Positions 10,071-17,137 of a stretch of 34,283 nucleotides of DNA are shown here, piece after piece. Both the position numbers and the translations under genes were made by a program. Position 1 is the first letter of the stretch; the number at the start of each line of letters is the position of its first letter. Under the pieces are notes generated by a model, which was not told where the DNA came from, ran no database searches, and saw only the letters and a program-made list of their open reading frames with translations. Origin of the DNA: Candidatus Methanoplasma porotermitis (lineage in GTDB: Archaea; Thermoplasmatota; Thermoplasmata; Methanomassiliicoccales; Methanomethylophilaceae); NCBI GenBank assembly GCA_031290095.1, contig JAITOF010000079.1:1-34283 (forward strand). The letters run 5' to 3'.

Positions 10071-10382
10071 TTACAGGCTCTTCCGCCTTGCCTTATCCCT
10101 TTGATACTCTTTAAATGCTGTCTGTTCAACATTAGAACTGTCAGATATGTCAACTATCGATTCAGATTCTTTCCTCTCAAACTCGTCCAGTCTTTCTTTT
10201 ATTTCTTTGCTTTCGAAATCAAACCCGTTGTACCTGCGAGTTTTCTTTCTAATTATTACTTCACCGTTTTCGACAAAGAAGACTATCTCCTCGCCGTGTT
10301 CCATCCCCAGTAGCTCAGGTAACGGCGAGACTAGGCTGATTCTATTGTTGATTCCGAATTTAGAACCGTTGACCCTTACCAT
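10071..10382 (-). CDS. AbrB/MazE-like DNA-binding regulator of the R-M island
   Basis: This is a small DNA-binding protein of 103 residues. The N-terminal 45 residues have the swapped-hairpin pattern: VRVNGSKFGINNRISLVSPL, then LLGMEHGEEIVFFVENGEVIIRKK. The second half is charged and helical (FESKEIKERLDEFERKES) and may dimerise or contact a partner. It precedes the methyltransferase on the same strand, the place where control proteins sit in many R-M systems. A palindrome overlaps its own promoter, so autoregulation is likely. The ATG at 10382 was chosen over TTG 10388. An antitoxin role is the main alternative, but no toxin gene is adjacent. Confidence 0.65.
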   Translation of the reverse strand: MVRVNGSKFGINNRISLVSPLPELLGMEHGEEIVFFVENGEVIIRKKTRRYNGFDFESKEIKERLDEFERKESESIVDISDSSNVEQTAFKEYQRDKARRKSL

Positions 10383-10392
10383 ATCCAAATCA

Positions 10393-10427
10393 ATACCATG
10401 AATGGTATGGATTATATATTATACCAT
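10393..10427 (-). promoter_or_regulatory. Promoter and palindromic operator of the AbrB-like gene
   Basis: ATACCA and TGGTAT (10393-10398 and 10403-10408) form a perfect inverted repeat around TGAA. A third copy, ATACCAT, lies at 10421-10427. The AT core between the second and third copies (10411-10420) is the probable TATA box for transcription to the left, about 34 bases before the ATG at 10382. Sites on both sides of the TATA box suit a repressor that excludes TBP or RNA polymerase. Confidence 0.6.
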
Positions 10428-10467
10428 TGATGAAACACACAGGGCCGAGGACAACGTCGCAGAACCA

Positions 10468-10866
10468 TCATAAAATGAACAGTACGGCAATGAGTCCAGA
10501 AAGCAATTTCTTCAGTTCTTTTAAATCCGGATAATACAGCCTCAGATAGTCTTCGCGATAGGGCCTTTTTTCAAGCATCTTGGAGACGACTGCCACCTCT
10601 GTCCTGCCTTCGATCTTCCATGCCCCGGGACATGACGCGTCCGTGCTCACAAAAATCGGCAGGCGCAGGCGAGTCTTCTCCGCGTCGGTGCATTTGGATG
10701 CCAGGTATTCTAACTCGGACTCCTCGAAGGCGCACGCACCTCCTCCCCGGGTCTCGAAAACTAGATTTCCCTTTTCTATGTAGTCTATAACGGATCTGCG
10801 GTTGATCGGCATGTTGCTGTTCATGTCGGCAATCATCTTTTCGATATTCATCGGGTCGTCGGACAT
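10468..10866 (-). CDS. DUF61 (UPF0216) family protein
   Basis: This is a conserved archaeal protein of unknown function. It is 132 residues long from the ATG at 10866; the open frame extends further upstream but overlaps the preceding gene. Visible family features are the N-terminal helix with NMPINRRSVIDYIE, a short strand pair VFETRGGGACAFEESELEYL, the block RLRLPIFVSTDA and a strand with GRTEVAVVSKML. The hydrophobic C-terminus (SGLIAVLFIL) is short for a membrane anchor. It lies 10 bases after the TfoX-like gene and is probably co-transcribed with it. Bases 10428-10467 between it and the R-M island hold nothing visible. Confidence 0.8.
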   Translation of the reverse strand: MSDDPMNIEKMIADMNSNMPINRRSVIDYIEKGNLVFETRGGGACAFEESELEYLASKCTDAEKTRLRLPIFVSTDASCPGAWKIEGRTEVAVVSKMLEKRPYREDYLRLYYPDLKELKKLLSGLIAVLFIL

Positions 10867-10876
10867 GTTGACGCCT

Positions 10877-11206
10877 TCATCTTTTCTTCTTTTTTGATTT
10901 TGGGGCTGGAAGCTCGTCGTATGTGACCGACACAAGGTCGCTCAGAAGGGCCCTGCCTGTGTTTACGGCATCTATGACGAAATGGTCCTTTGCCCCCTGA
11001 TACGGGGGAGCTAGCACAGCATCGCCGCCGAGCATCGCCCATCCACCGTCTGTGATCTTCAGGTAGAACGTGTTCTCGGTTATCAGGCCTACTACCTTTC
11101 CGTCGCAGTATATCACATACTCGCCCATCATCTTCCGATACGTCGCGCCTCCCGCCCCAGAGATGCTCGAACACACCATGTCTACAAAGTCCTGAGACGA
11201 CGCCAC
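10877..11206 (-). CDS. TfoX N-terminal domain protein
   Basis: The 109-residue protein consists of one TfoX/Sxy N-terminal domain. The pattern KMMGEYVIYCDGKVVGLITENTFYLK, followed by GGDAVLAPPYQGA, is typical of that family. The function of stand-alone archaeal members is not established; the competence role known from bacteria should not be assumed. The start is GTG at 11206, about 22 bases from an AT-rich box at 11224-11232, so the message is probably leaderless. The C-terminus is a basic tail (KSKKKKR). The DUF61 gene follows within 10 bases. Confidence 0.8.
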   Translation of the reverse strand: MASSQDFVDMVCSSISGAGGATYRKMMGEYVIYCDGKVVGLITENTFYLKITDGGWAMLGGDAVLAPPYQGAKDHFVIDAVNTGRALLSDLVSVTYDELPAPKSKKKKR

Positions 11207-11223
11207 GGTACTGCATCACGAAC

Positions 11224-11330
11224 CTTTTATTTGGTTTGTTTCATGCGTGTCGCGCAAACAACAGGCTTTGTACTACAAAGAAACAGGTTGGTATTCTTTA
11301 GAGAATATTCTGTGTGCGCAATCAGATATA
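11224..11330. promoter_or_regulatory. Divergent promoters for the TfoX-like gene and nifB
   Basis: An AAATAAAAG element on the minus strand (11224-11232) faces the TfoX-like gene. GATATA on the plus strand (11325-11330) is centred 27 bases before the nifB ATG at 11354. Both distances imply leaderless messages. The 147-base gap holds no other feature that I can see. Confidence 0.4.
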
Positions 11331-11353
11331 GTCACTTGGCGATACACTGGACG

Positions 11354-12589
11354 ATGGCTGACAGCAACGCAACGGCCGAGATGCTGAGGACGCATCCCTG
11401 CTACAATGAAGAGGCCCATCTCTCTTTTGCGAGGATGCACCTGCCCGTCGCACCCAAGTGCAACATCCAATGCAACTATTGCAATCGAAAGTACGACTGC
11501 AGCAACGAGTCTCGCCCAGGCGTGACCAGCGAGGTCCTTACGCCCGAACAGGCCGTGGAAAAGATAAGGGCCGTGAAGGAGAAGATACCTGGCCTGACCG
11601 TCATAGGCATCGCAGGGCCGGGCGACCCCCTAGCCAACGAGGAGACCTTCGAGACGTTGTATCTTGCGGGAAAGGAGTTCGACGAGCTCACGTTGTGCAT
11701 ATCTACCAACGGCTTGGCTTTGCCGGACAACGTCGACCGGCTTTACGACTTAGGAGTCAGGTTCGTGACCGTCACGATCAACGCCACAGACCCTCAGGTA
11801 GGCGGCAAAATCTACGGATCTGTGATATGGAACGGCAAAAAATACCATGGCTCGGAGGGAGCGGGCATACTGCTGGAGAGACAGCTTGACGGAATTAAAA
11901 AAGCGTCCGACAAGGGGATGCTGGTCAAAGCGAACGTCGTCATGGTCCCTGACGTGAACGATGCCCACATACCGGAGCTGGTGAAGAAGGTCAAGGATCT
12001 TGGAGCATACATCGTGAACATACTCCCCCTGATCCCTGTGGAGGGCACCGCTTTCGGCAATCTCCGGGCCCCCACGTCCGAGGAAAGGAAACGCCTCATG
12101 GACCTCTGTTCCATCGATGCCAAGATGATGCGCCACTGCCGTCAGTGCCGCGCCGACGCCATCGGGCTGCTCGGAGAGGACCGTTCTGCCGAGTTCGCCC
12201 ACATAACTGGGTGCAGGTGCAAGCCTACGGAAGAGAACCCGCTTATCACGGTGGACAACTCCAACGACGCCCGGGTGGCCGTGGCGTCGTCGGGCGCGGG
12301 CGAAGTGGAGAGCGGCTTCGGCAACGCCAAAAGGTTCGTCGTATATGACTTCAGGGACGATGCCCTGTCGTACGTTCGCACGGAGGACGTCGACACCTCT
12401 GCAGAGACTGCAGGGGCATCTCACAGAGAACACATAGAGGATATCGCCGACAGGCTGGACGACTGCAGGGCGATCATAGTCAAAGAGATCGGCCCCCTGC
12501 CCACCAAGATATTGGCCGCACGCGGCAAGAAGGTCATCGTCGCCGACGTAGTGAACAAAGCCGAGATCGGAAGGGTTCTGAAAAAGTAA
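11354..12589 (+). CDS. nifB: NifB: radical SAM NifB-cofactor synthase with C-terminal NifX-like domain
   Basis: NifB fuses two [4Fe-4S] clusters with a carbon from S-adenosylmethionine to form the 8Fe core of nitrogenase cofactors. Of 411 residues, the radical SAM cluster motif C36-x3-C40-x2-C43 sits in the strongly conserved block APKCNIQCNYCNRKYDC, followed by NESRPGV. HPCY (14-17), GIAGPGDPLAN and CRQCRADAIGLLGED are further NifB hallmarks. From about residue 310 to the end a NifX/NafY-like cofactor-binding domain follows (RFVVYDFRDD, then CRAIIVKEIG and KKVIVADV). The open frame extends to 11231, but the ATG at 11354 fits the TATA box. No nifH, D, K, E or N lies nearby. Many methanogens carry nifB without a complete nif set, so nitrogen fixation cannot be concluded. 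Confidence 0.9.
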   Translation: MADSNATAEMLRTHPCYNEEAHLSFARMHLPVAPKCNIQCNYCNRKYDCSNESRPGVTSEVLTPEQAVEKIRAVKEKIPGLTVIGIAGPGDPLANEETFETLYLAGKEFDELTLCISTNGLALPDNVDRLYDLGVRFVTVTINATDPQVGGKIYGSVIWNGKKYHGSEGAGILLERQLDGIKKASDKGMLVKANVVMVPDVNDAHIPELVKKVKDLGAYIVNILPLIPVEGTAFGNLRAPTSEERKRLMDLCSIDAKMMRHCRQCRADAIGLLGEDRSAEFAHITGCRCKPTEENPLITVDNSNDARVAVASSGAGEVESGFGNAKRFVVYDFRDDALSYVRTEDVDTSAETAGASHREHIEDIADRLDDCRAIIVKEIGPLPTKILAARGKKVIVADVVNKAEIGRVLKK

Positions 12590-12594
12590 AACGA

Positions 12595-12619
12595 CCGGGG
12601 CTTGCCCCGGTTTTATTTT
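12595..12619. terminator. Hairpin terminator between nifB and the surface-protein gene
   Basis: CCGGGG-CTTG-CCCCGG (12595-12610) is followed on the plus strand by TTTTATTTT. It lies just past the nifB stop and reaches the stop of the convergent gene, so it probably ends nifB transcripts. Confidence 0.65.
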
Positions 12620-13860
12620 GACAGATAGTCTTTCAACACGATGGAGAAATAGGTCCCGTCGTCGTTCTTGACGTACGACCTGTAAACCTTCCCCGCCTCG
12701 TGCGTCCTTATCGTGGCATCCCCTACCTTCCCCTCGTACACGGTGCAGTCCTTGTCACCGTCTGCCGTGGATACTGTTTCAGTACCCTCGTTCGCGAGTC
12801 CTGCCAGATACTCCGCGCTTATCTTGTCCTGCGGGCTGTTGCCCTCGAGGTACTCCACAGTACGGTATTTTCCTCCACCGTTGCCTTTACCGTCACTGTT
12901 GAACGAGGCGTCGATCAGCTTCAAAATCCACTTCCCGCCGCTGCCTGCCGCCGCCATGCCGTAATACAGGTCCCCACCGTATCCATCCAAATTGTTCGGG
13001 CCGTTGGACCCCGTTATGGAGTACTTGAAGAATGCGTCCATGCCTGACGGAGGGACGTACGATGTCGCAGGAGTAGTATATTTTGCCTTGAACACAGCGG
13101 TCGTCTTGGACGTGTTCTCCGCCTCGATTATGTAAGGAATGCCGTCGTCGCCGCTCGAAAAGAACTTCCATGTAGTCCCGTCGGATGTGGAGAGAGTCCA
13201 TTCCGTGAGCGTCTTCTCGGCTCCGTCGACTGTTTTGACCTTTTCGCCACCATTGAACGCGAACCTCAGCTGGCCAGTGGCTTTGTGGAACATCTGATAT
13301 TCTGCGCTGCCTCCGACGGCGAAAGAGATACTGGACACGTTGACGAGGTAGTATCCCTGACTCTGGCCGACGACTGTGACATCCACCTCTCCGGACCCGC
13401 CTACGGTGTACGTTATTCGTGCCCCAAGGCCTAGGCTACCCTCGGCCGCTTCGTCATCCAACATGCCTTTGGCTTGGCTTCCGCCGCCGTTATCCAGGAC
13501 CACCACGGCCGTGACGGCGATTATCAGGACGGCTGCTATTGCCAATATCGCTACCGCCATGATCTTCTTGTTGCCTGACGGGGCGATGCCTGCAACCTTG
13601 CCTGTGACGCCGTCCAGCACGCCGTCGGTTCTCCTGGCAGTCTTTTTGACTATGCCTGTGAACTTGCCCACGATGCCTTCGTTGCCCGAAGGGGCGACAT
13701 CTGTTGCTTCAGCCGCTTCTCCGTTCGGCGTGCGGCCTGCGTTCTTCTCGGTTTTTTTGACCCGACTCGCCAATTTGCTCGCGGCCTTCTTGACTGCGCC
13801 CGCCAATTTGCCCGCGACGCCTTTCAGCGCGACGACGATGTTGTGCATTTCCCCGGTCAT
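12613..13860 (-). CDS. Unknown membrane-anchored surface protein with lysine-rich N-terminus
   Basis: I do not recognise a family. The 415-residue protein has three parts. Residues 1-99 are basic and low in complexity, with amphipathic Lys/Ala/Val segments (VAGKLAGAVKKAASKLASRV) and two copies of an APSGN motif (56-60 and 93-97). Residues 100-122 form a single hydrophobic membrane helix. The remaining 290 or so residues are rich in Gly, Ser, Thr and Tyr with alternating strands, as in archaeal extracytoplasmic beta domains. There is no cleavable signal peptide. Positive residues before the helix predict an inside N-terminus and an outside C-terminus. It stops at TAA and converges with nifB. 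The probable TATA element is at 13898-13902. A role at the cell surface is inference. Confidence 0.75.
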   Translation of the reverse strand: MTGEMHNIVVALKGVAGKLAGAVKKAASKLASRVKKTEKNAGRTPNGEAAEATDVAPSGNEGIVGKFTGIVKKTARRTDGVLDGVTGKVAGIAPSGNKKIMAVAILAIAAVLIIAVTAVVVLDNGGGSQAKGMLDDEAAEGSLGLGARITYTVGGSGEVDVTVVGQSQGYYLVNVSSISFAVGGSAEYQMFHKATGQLRFAFNGGEKVKTVDGAEKTLTEWTLSTSDGTTWKFFSSGDDGIPYIIEAENTSKTTAVFKAKYTTPATSYVPPSGMDAFFKYSITGSNGPNNLDGYGGDLYYGMAAAGSGGKWILKLIDASFNSDGKGNGGGKYRTVEYLEGNSPQDKISAEYLAGLANEGTETVSTADGDKDCTVYEGKVGDATIRTHEAGKVYRSYVKNDDGTYFSIVLKDYLSK

Positions 13861-13897
13861 TGATATCCCACTGGCTGAAAGGGGATGATGATTACGG

Positions 13898-13945
13898 TAT
13901 ATGGCATTTTCCTTGACTGCGGCCGCCCCTCATAGCGTATATAAG
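13898..13945. promoter_or_regulatory. Divergent promoters for the surface protein and alaS
   Basis: ATATA on the minus strand (13898-13902) faces the surface-protein gene, with about 40 bases to its ATG. TATATAAG on the plus strand (13938-13945) lies 38 bases before the alaS ATG. Both predict leaders of 10-15 bases, and the alaS leader contains AAGAGG. Confidence 0.5.
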
Positions 13946-13979
13946 CAAAGAGGCCATCGGGACGGCAAGAGGCATTCCG

Positions 13980-15743
13980 ATGGACGCTCAGGAACTCAGA
14001 GAGGCATTCGTAGATTTTTTCAAGGCATGCGGGCACACCCATATAAGTTCGGCATCGCTGATACCTGAGAACGACCCGACCGTTCTTTTCACGACGGCCG
14101 GCATGCACCCGCTGGTCCCGTATCTCCTGGGAGAGAGGCATCCAGGTGGAAAGAGGCTGGTCGATTTCCAGAAATGCGTGAGGACCGGCGACATCGACGA
14201 GGTCGGCGACGCCACGCACCTGACTTTCTTCGAGATGCTCGGCAACTGGTCCTTGGGCGACTACTTCAAAAAGGAGTCGATAGCGTTCAGCATGGAGTTC
14301 CTTAACACCGTGCTCAAGATCGATCGCGACCATCTTGCCGTGACTGCGTTCGAGGGCGAGGACGGGATTTCGAGGGACGACGAGACCGCCGACATATGGC
14401 GGAGCCTTGGAATGAGGGACGACCAGATATTCTTCTACGGAAGAGGGGACAACTGGTGGGGCCCCGCAGGCCAGACCGGGCCGTGCGGCCCGGACACGGA
14501 GATATTTTACGACGACCAGAGGCCGAAGTGCGGCCCTGGTTGCGGCCCCTCTTGCCGCTGCGGCAAGTACACCGAGATCTGGAACAACGTCTTCATGCAG
14601 TACAACAAGACCAAGGAAGGCGTCTTCGAGCCCCTGATGCAGAAGAACGTGGACACCGGCATGGGGCTGGAGAGGGCGCTGTGTTTCGTCAACCGCGCGC
14701 AGACGGTGTACGACACGTCCCTGTTCTCCGGGATCATGGGCAAGCTGGAGGAGCTCTCCGGCAGGAAGCGTGCGGACGACGTCAGGTCGTTCAGGATAAT
14801 CGCGGACCACCTGAGGGCGGCGACGTTCATGCTCGGCGACGGGGTGACTCCCGCCAAGATCGGCCAAGGATACATTCTAAGGAGGCTCGTCAGGCGTGCG
14901 AGCAGGTACCTTTCCAAGATTGGCGTCGAAGGGGCGGTTATGCAGAACGTCTCGGAAGTCGTCATCTCGGAATACTCCAAGGCGTATCCCGAGCTTGAGC
15001 GGAACAAAAATGGCATCCTTGCCGGAATAACCGCCGAAGAAGAGAAGTTCCACAAGACTCTCGGCAAAGGGCTCAGGAGGTTTGAGGAGATGCTGGCGGA
15101 GAACGACGGCGCGACTGTTCTGAACGGGGAGCTGGTGTTCAGGCTCTACGACACGTTCGGCTTCCCTGTGGAGCTCACGCAGGAGCTTGCCGCCGAGAAA
15201 GGATACAAAATCGACGTGGACGACTTCGACAAGCGTTTCAAGGAGCATCAGGACAAGTCCCGCGCAGGGTCCGACCAGGTGTTCAAGGGCGGGCTCGCCG
15301 ACGCAAGCGAGCAGACCACCAGGCTCCACACGGCCACCCACATACTCAACGCAGCGCTGAGGAACGTCGTCGACCCCGGCATAAAGCAGAAAGGCAGCAA
15401 CATAACCGCAGAACGCCTAAGGTTCGACTTCAACCTCGACCGGAAGCTAACGACAGAGGAGCTTGCCGAGATCGAGAAGTTCGTCAACGACGTCATAGAC
15501 TCTGACGTCCCCGTCGTGTGCGAAGAGCTCGCCTACGACGAGGCCAAGAGCAGGAACGCCGTCGGCGTCTTCCAGGACAAGTACGGGGAGGTCGTGAAGG
15601 TCTACTCCGTGGGGGACGTGTCGGTCGAGCTCTGCGGAGGCCCCCATGTGAAAAGCACCGGGGAGATCGGAAGGTTCAGGATCACCAAGGAAGAGAGCTC
15701 CGCCGCAGGCGTCAGAAGAATCAAGGCCACCGTGGGGCAGTGA
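13980..15743 (+). CDS. alaS: Alanyl-tRNA synthetase, short bacterial-type form lacking the C-Ala domain
   Basis: It charges tRNA-Ala. The 587 residues comprise the class II catalytic core and recognition helices (1 to about 440) and a complete editing domain with zinc ligands in HTATH (near 450) and CGGPH (near 552). Class II motif 3 is VDTGMGLERAL. A cysteine cluster (KCGPGCGPSCRCGKY, near 180) may bind a second zinc. The protein stops right after the editing domain (RRIKATVGQ), so the oligomerisation/C-Ala domain is absent. Archaeal AlaRS is normally about 900 residues. The N-terminus (TTAGMHPLVPYLLGE, FFEMLGNWSLGDYFKKE) reads like bacterial short AlaRS, which I recall from Patescibacteria. 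Acquisition from bacteria is therefore likely. The ORF is intact and ends in TGA. Confidence 0.92.
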   Translation: MDAQELREAFVDFFKACGHTHISSASLIPENDPTVLFTTAGMHPLVPYLLGERHPGGKRLVDFQKCVRTGDIDEVGDATHLTFFEMLGNWSLGDYFKKESIAFSMEFLNTVLKIDRDHLAVTAFEGEDGISRDDETADIWRSLGMRDDQIFFYGRGDNWWGPAGQTGPCGPDTEIFYDDQRPKCGPGCGPSCRCGKYTEIWNNVFMQYNKTKEGVFEPLMQKNVDTGMGLERALCFVNRAQTVYDTSLFSGIMGKLEELSGRKRADDVRSFRIIADHLRAATFMLGDGVTPAKIGQGYILRRLVRRASRYLSKIGVEGAVMQNVSEVVISEYSKAYPELERNKNGILAGITAEEEKFHKTLGKGLRRFEEMLAENDGATVLNGELVFRLYDTFGFPVELTQELAAEKGYKIDVDDFDKRFKEHQDKSRAGSDQVFKGGLADASEQTTRLHTATHILNAALRNVVDPGIKQKGSNITAERLRFDFNLDRKLTTEELAEIEKFVNDVIDSDVPVVCEELAYDEAKSRNAVGVFQDKYGEVVKVYSVGDVSVELCGGPHVKSTGEIGRFRITKEESSAAGVRRIKATVGQ

Positions 15744-15820
15744 GCCGCGTCTTCCGACCTGCTTGCATGTTAAGGCGACATTGCCCGCCTTCTTCATCGA
15801 CGATTTAGATCGTATCTACG

Positions 15821-15877
15821 AACTCTTTCCTAACTTTTCTATTTTTATAGTTTTATAGGAAAAGTTTCCTAAGAGTT
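15821..15877. repeat. Long imperfect inverted repeat downstream of alaS
   Basis: AACTCTT (15821-15827) pairs with AAGAGTT (15871-15877). AACTTTTC (15832-15839) pairs with GAAAAGTT (15859-15866), separated by a symmetric TCCT/TCCT loop, with a 19-base AT-rich loop at the top. Inside it TAGGAAA-AG-TTTCCTA (15856-15871) is a second perfect palindrome. The 277-base gap 15744-16020 holds no gene. The repeat may be an alaS terminator or a protein-binding site. A weak TATA-like ATTAAAT near 15983-15989 may serve carS. Confidence 0.5.
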
Positions 15878-16020
15878 ATGAGCCTTTCCTCCAACGGGGA
15901 TTCGAAGGGGATAAAATGCAGGAACATAGTGGATTGGCTTGCGGAGTGAGGGCTTTGCCGTGCGCATGACACGAAGAAGAACAATTAAATCATGCACGTC
16001 CATCCCAGAACGGAATTAAA

Positions 16021-16599
16021 ATGGGCTTCTCACACATCCTGCTGATCGTTGCGGCCGGCCTCTGGCTTTTCATACCTGCCATGGTCCCCAATTCCGCCGC
16101 TGTGGTCTTCGGAAAGAAAGGGAATACCAAGGTGGACTTCGGCAGGAGCCTGAAGGGAAAAAGGATATTCGGAGACGGCAAGAGCTGGATGGGGCTGTTC
16201 GGCGGAGGGTTCTCCGGGGTCCTGATCGGGCTGGTTTTGATTGGAATCTCCCATCCCTTCGACCCGTCGGGCCATTGGGGGTTCGGACCGTTCTGGTCTA
16301 ACGTGGGGGTGCTGTCCTGCCTGGCGTTCGGCGCAGTCCTCGGAGACCTGACGGGGGCGTTCATAAAAAGGAGGATCGGGCTGGAGCGGGGGCACAAGGC
16401 GCCCGTGTTGGACCAGTACGACTTCGTGGCCGGGGCGTTTCTGGTCACGGCTCTATTCTTCCCTGACTGGGTGTACTCGAATTACATCGAAGGGTGGCAC
16501 CTGCTTGCTCTAGTCCTCGTCCTGGCGGTAATGTTCTTCATACACAGAGCAGTCAACATAATAGGGTTCCGCATGGGGCTCAAGAAAGAACCGTGGTGA
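16021..16599 (+). CDS. carS: CDP-archaeol synthase
   Basis: This integral membrane enzyme transfers CMP from CTP to unsaturated archaetidic acid, giving the activated lipid for archaeal polar head groups. It has 192 residues and about five hydrophobic segments (starting at 4, 55, 95, 140 and 160). The conserved cytidylyltransferase-like blocks are FGRSLKGKRIFGDGKSWMG and GDLTGAFIKRRIG, then GHKAPVLDQYDF. Length and motif order match the archaeal CarS (DUF46) family. It is the first gene of a run with pyrE, udg and a HAD phosphatase. Its TGA overlaps the ribosome-binding site of pyrE. Confidence 0.93.
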   Translation: MGFSHILLIVAAGLWLFIPAMVPNSAAVVFGKKGNTKVDFGRSLKGKRIFGDGKSWMGLFGGGFSGVLIGLVLIGISHPFDPSGHWGFGPFWSNVGVLSCLAFGAVLGDLTGAFIKRRIGLERGHKAPVLDQYDFVAGAFLVTALFFPDWVYSNYIEGWHLLALVLVLAVMFFIHRAVNIIGFRMGLKKEPW

Positions 16600-16600
16600 T
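16595..16600 (+). promoter_or_regulatory. Ribosome-binding site GGTGAT of pyrE
   Basis: GGTGAT matches the complement of the archaeal 16S 3' end. It places GGTG-N5 before ATC at 16604, exactly the spacing of GGTG-N5-ATG before purD at 24132. It therefore points to 16604 as the pyrE start although that codon is ATC. Confidence 0.55.
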
Positions 16601-16603
16601 ACC

Positions 16604-17137
16604 ATCAGCGAAATATCGGAAGCACTTGAGGAATGCGGCGCGTTGCAGTTCGGGGAGTTCACCCTCGCATCGGGCGCCAAGAGCGATTACTATATAGATA
16701 TCAAGAAGGCAAGCACCAACCCCAAAGTGCTCCTCCTCATCTCGAAGCTTATGGCCGAGCGCATCAAAGACAGGGGAATCGAAGCGGACAGGATCGCAGG
16801 CGTCGTGCTGGGGTCGATTCCTCTGGCAACGGCCCTGTCTCTGGCGACCGGGATACCGTATGTCATGGTCAGAAAGGAGAAGAAGGACCATGGGACGTCG
16901 AAGCTGATAGAGGGCGACCTCTTTCCAGGAGACAAGGTGCTGGTCGTGGAGGACGTCATAACCACTGCGGGCTCCAGCATACAGGCGATAGCGACTCTTC
17001 GGGAGAACGGCGCAGACGTTCGTAATATATTCTCAGTCATCGACCGCGAAGGCGGAGGAAGAGAGAACCTAGCGAGAGCGGGGGTGGCGCTGGATTCGCT
17101 TGTCAAAGGCTCGGAGCTTCTGAAGGAAAGAAGATGA
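16604..17137 (+). CDS. pyrE: Orotate phosphoribosyltransferase with apparent AUC start
   Basis: PyrE joins orotate to PRPP to form orotidine monophosphate in pyrimidine synthesis. The PRPP loop is VLVVEDVITTAGSS. FGEFTLASGAKSDYYIDIKKA and VRKEKKDHGTSK are typical archaeal PyrE blocks. No ATG, GTG or TTG lies in frame between the upstream stop at 16562 and a TTG at 16643. That TTG would remove ISEISEALEECGA, a helix that family members have. ATC at 16604 preserves it, giving 177 residues, and has a well-placed GGTGAT before it. So either an AUC start is used or an ATG has mutated or been misread. TTG 16643, with GAGGA ten bases upstream, is the fallback. The stop overlaps udg. Confidence 0.85.
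   Translation: MSEISEALEECGALQFGEFTLASGAKSDYYIDIKKASTNPKVLLLISKLMAERIKDRGIEADRIAGVVLGSIPLATALSLATGIPYVMVRKEKKDHGTSKLIEGDLFPGDKVLVVEDVITTAGSSIQAIATLRENGADVRNIFSVIDREGGGRENLARAGVALDSLVKGSELLKERR

Noticed and set aside
10071-10382. Antitoxin of a toxin-antitoxin pair
   Set aside because: No toxin-like ORF is next to it; its place upstream of the methyltransferase makes an R-M controller more likely, though not certain.
13857-14867. A 336-codon open frame on the minus strand
   Set aside because: It is antisense to the well-supported alaS gene and has no recognisable motif.
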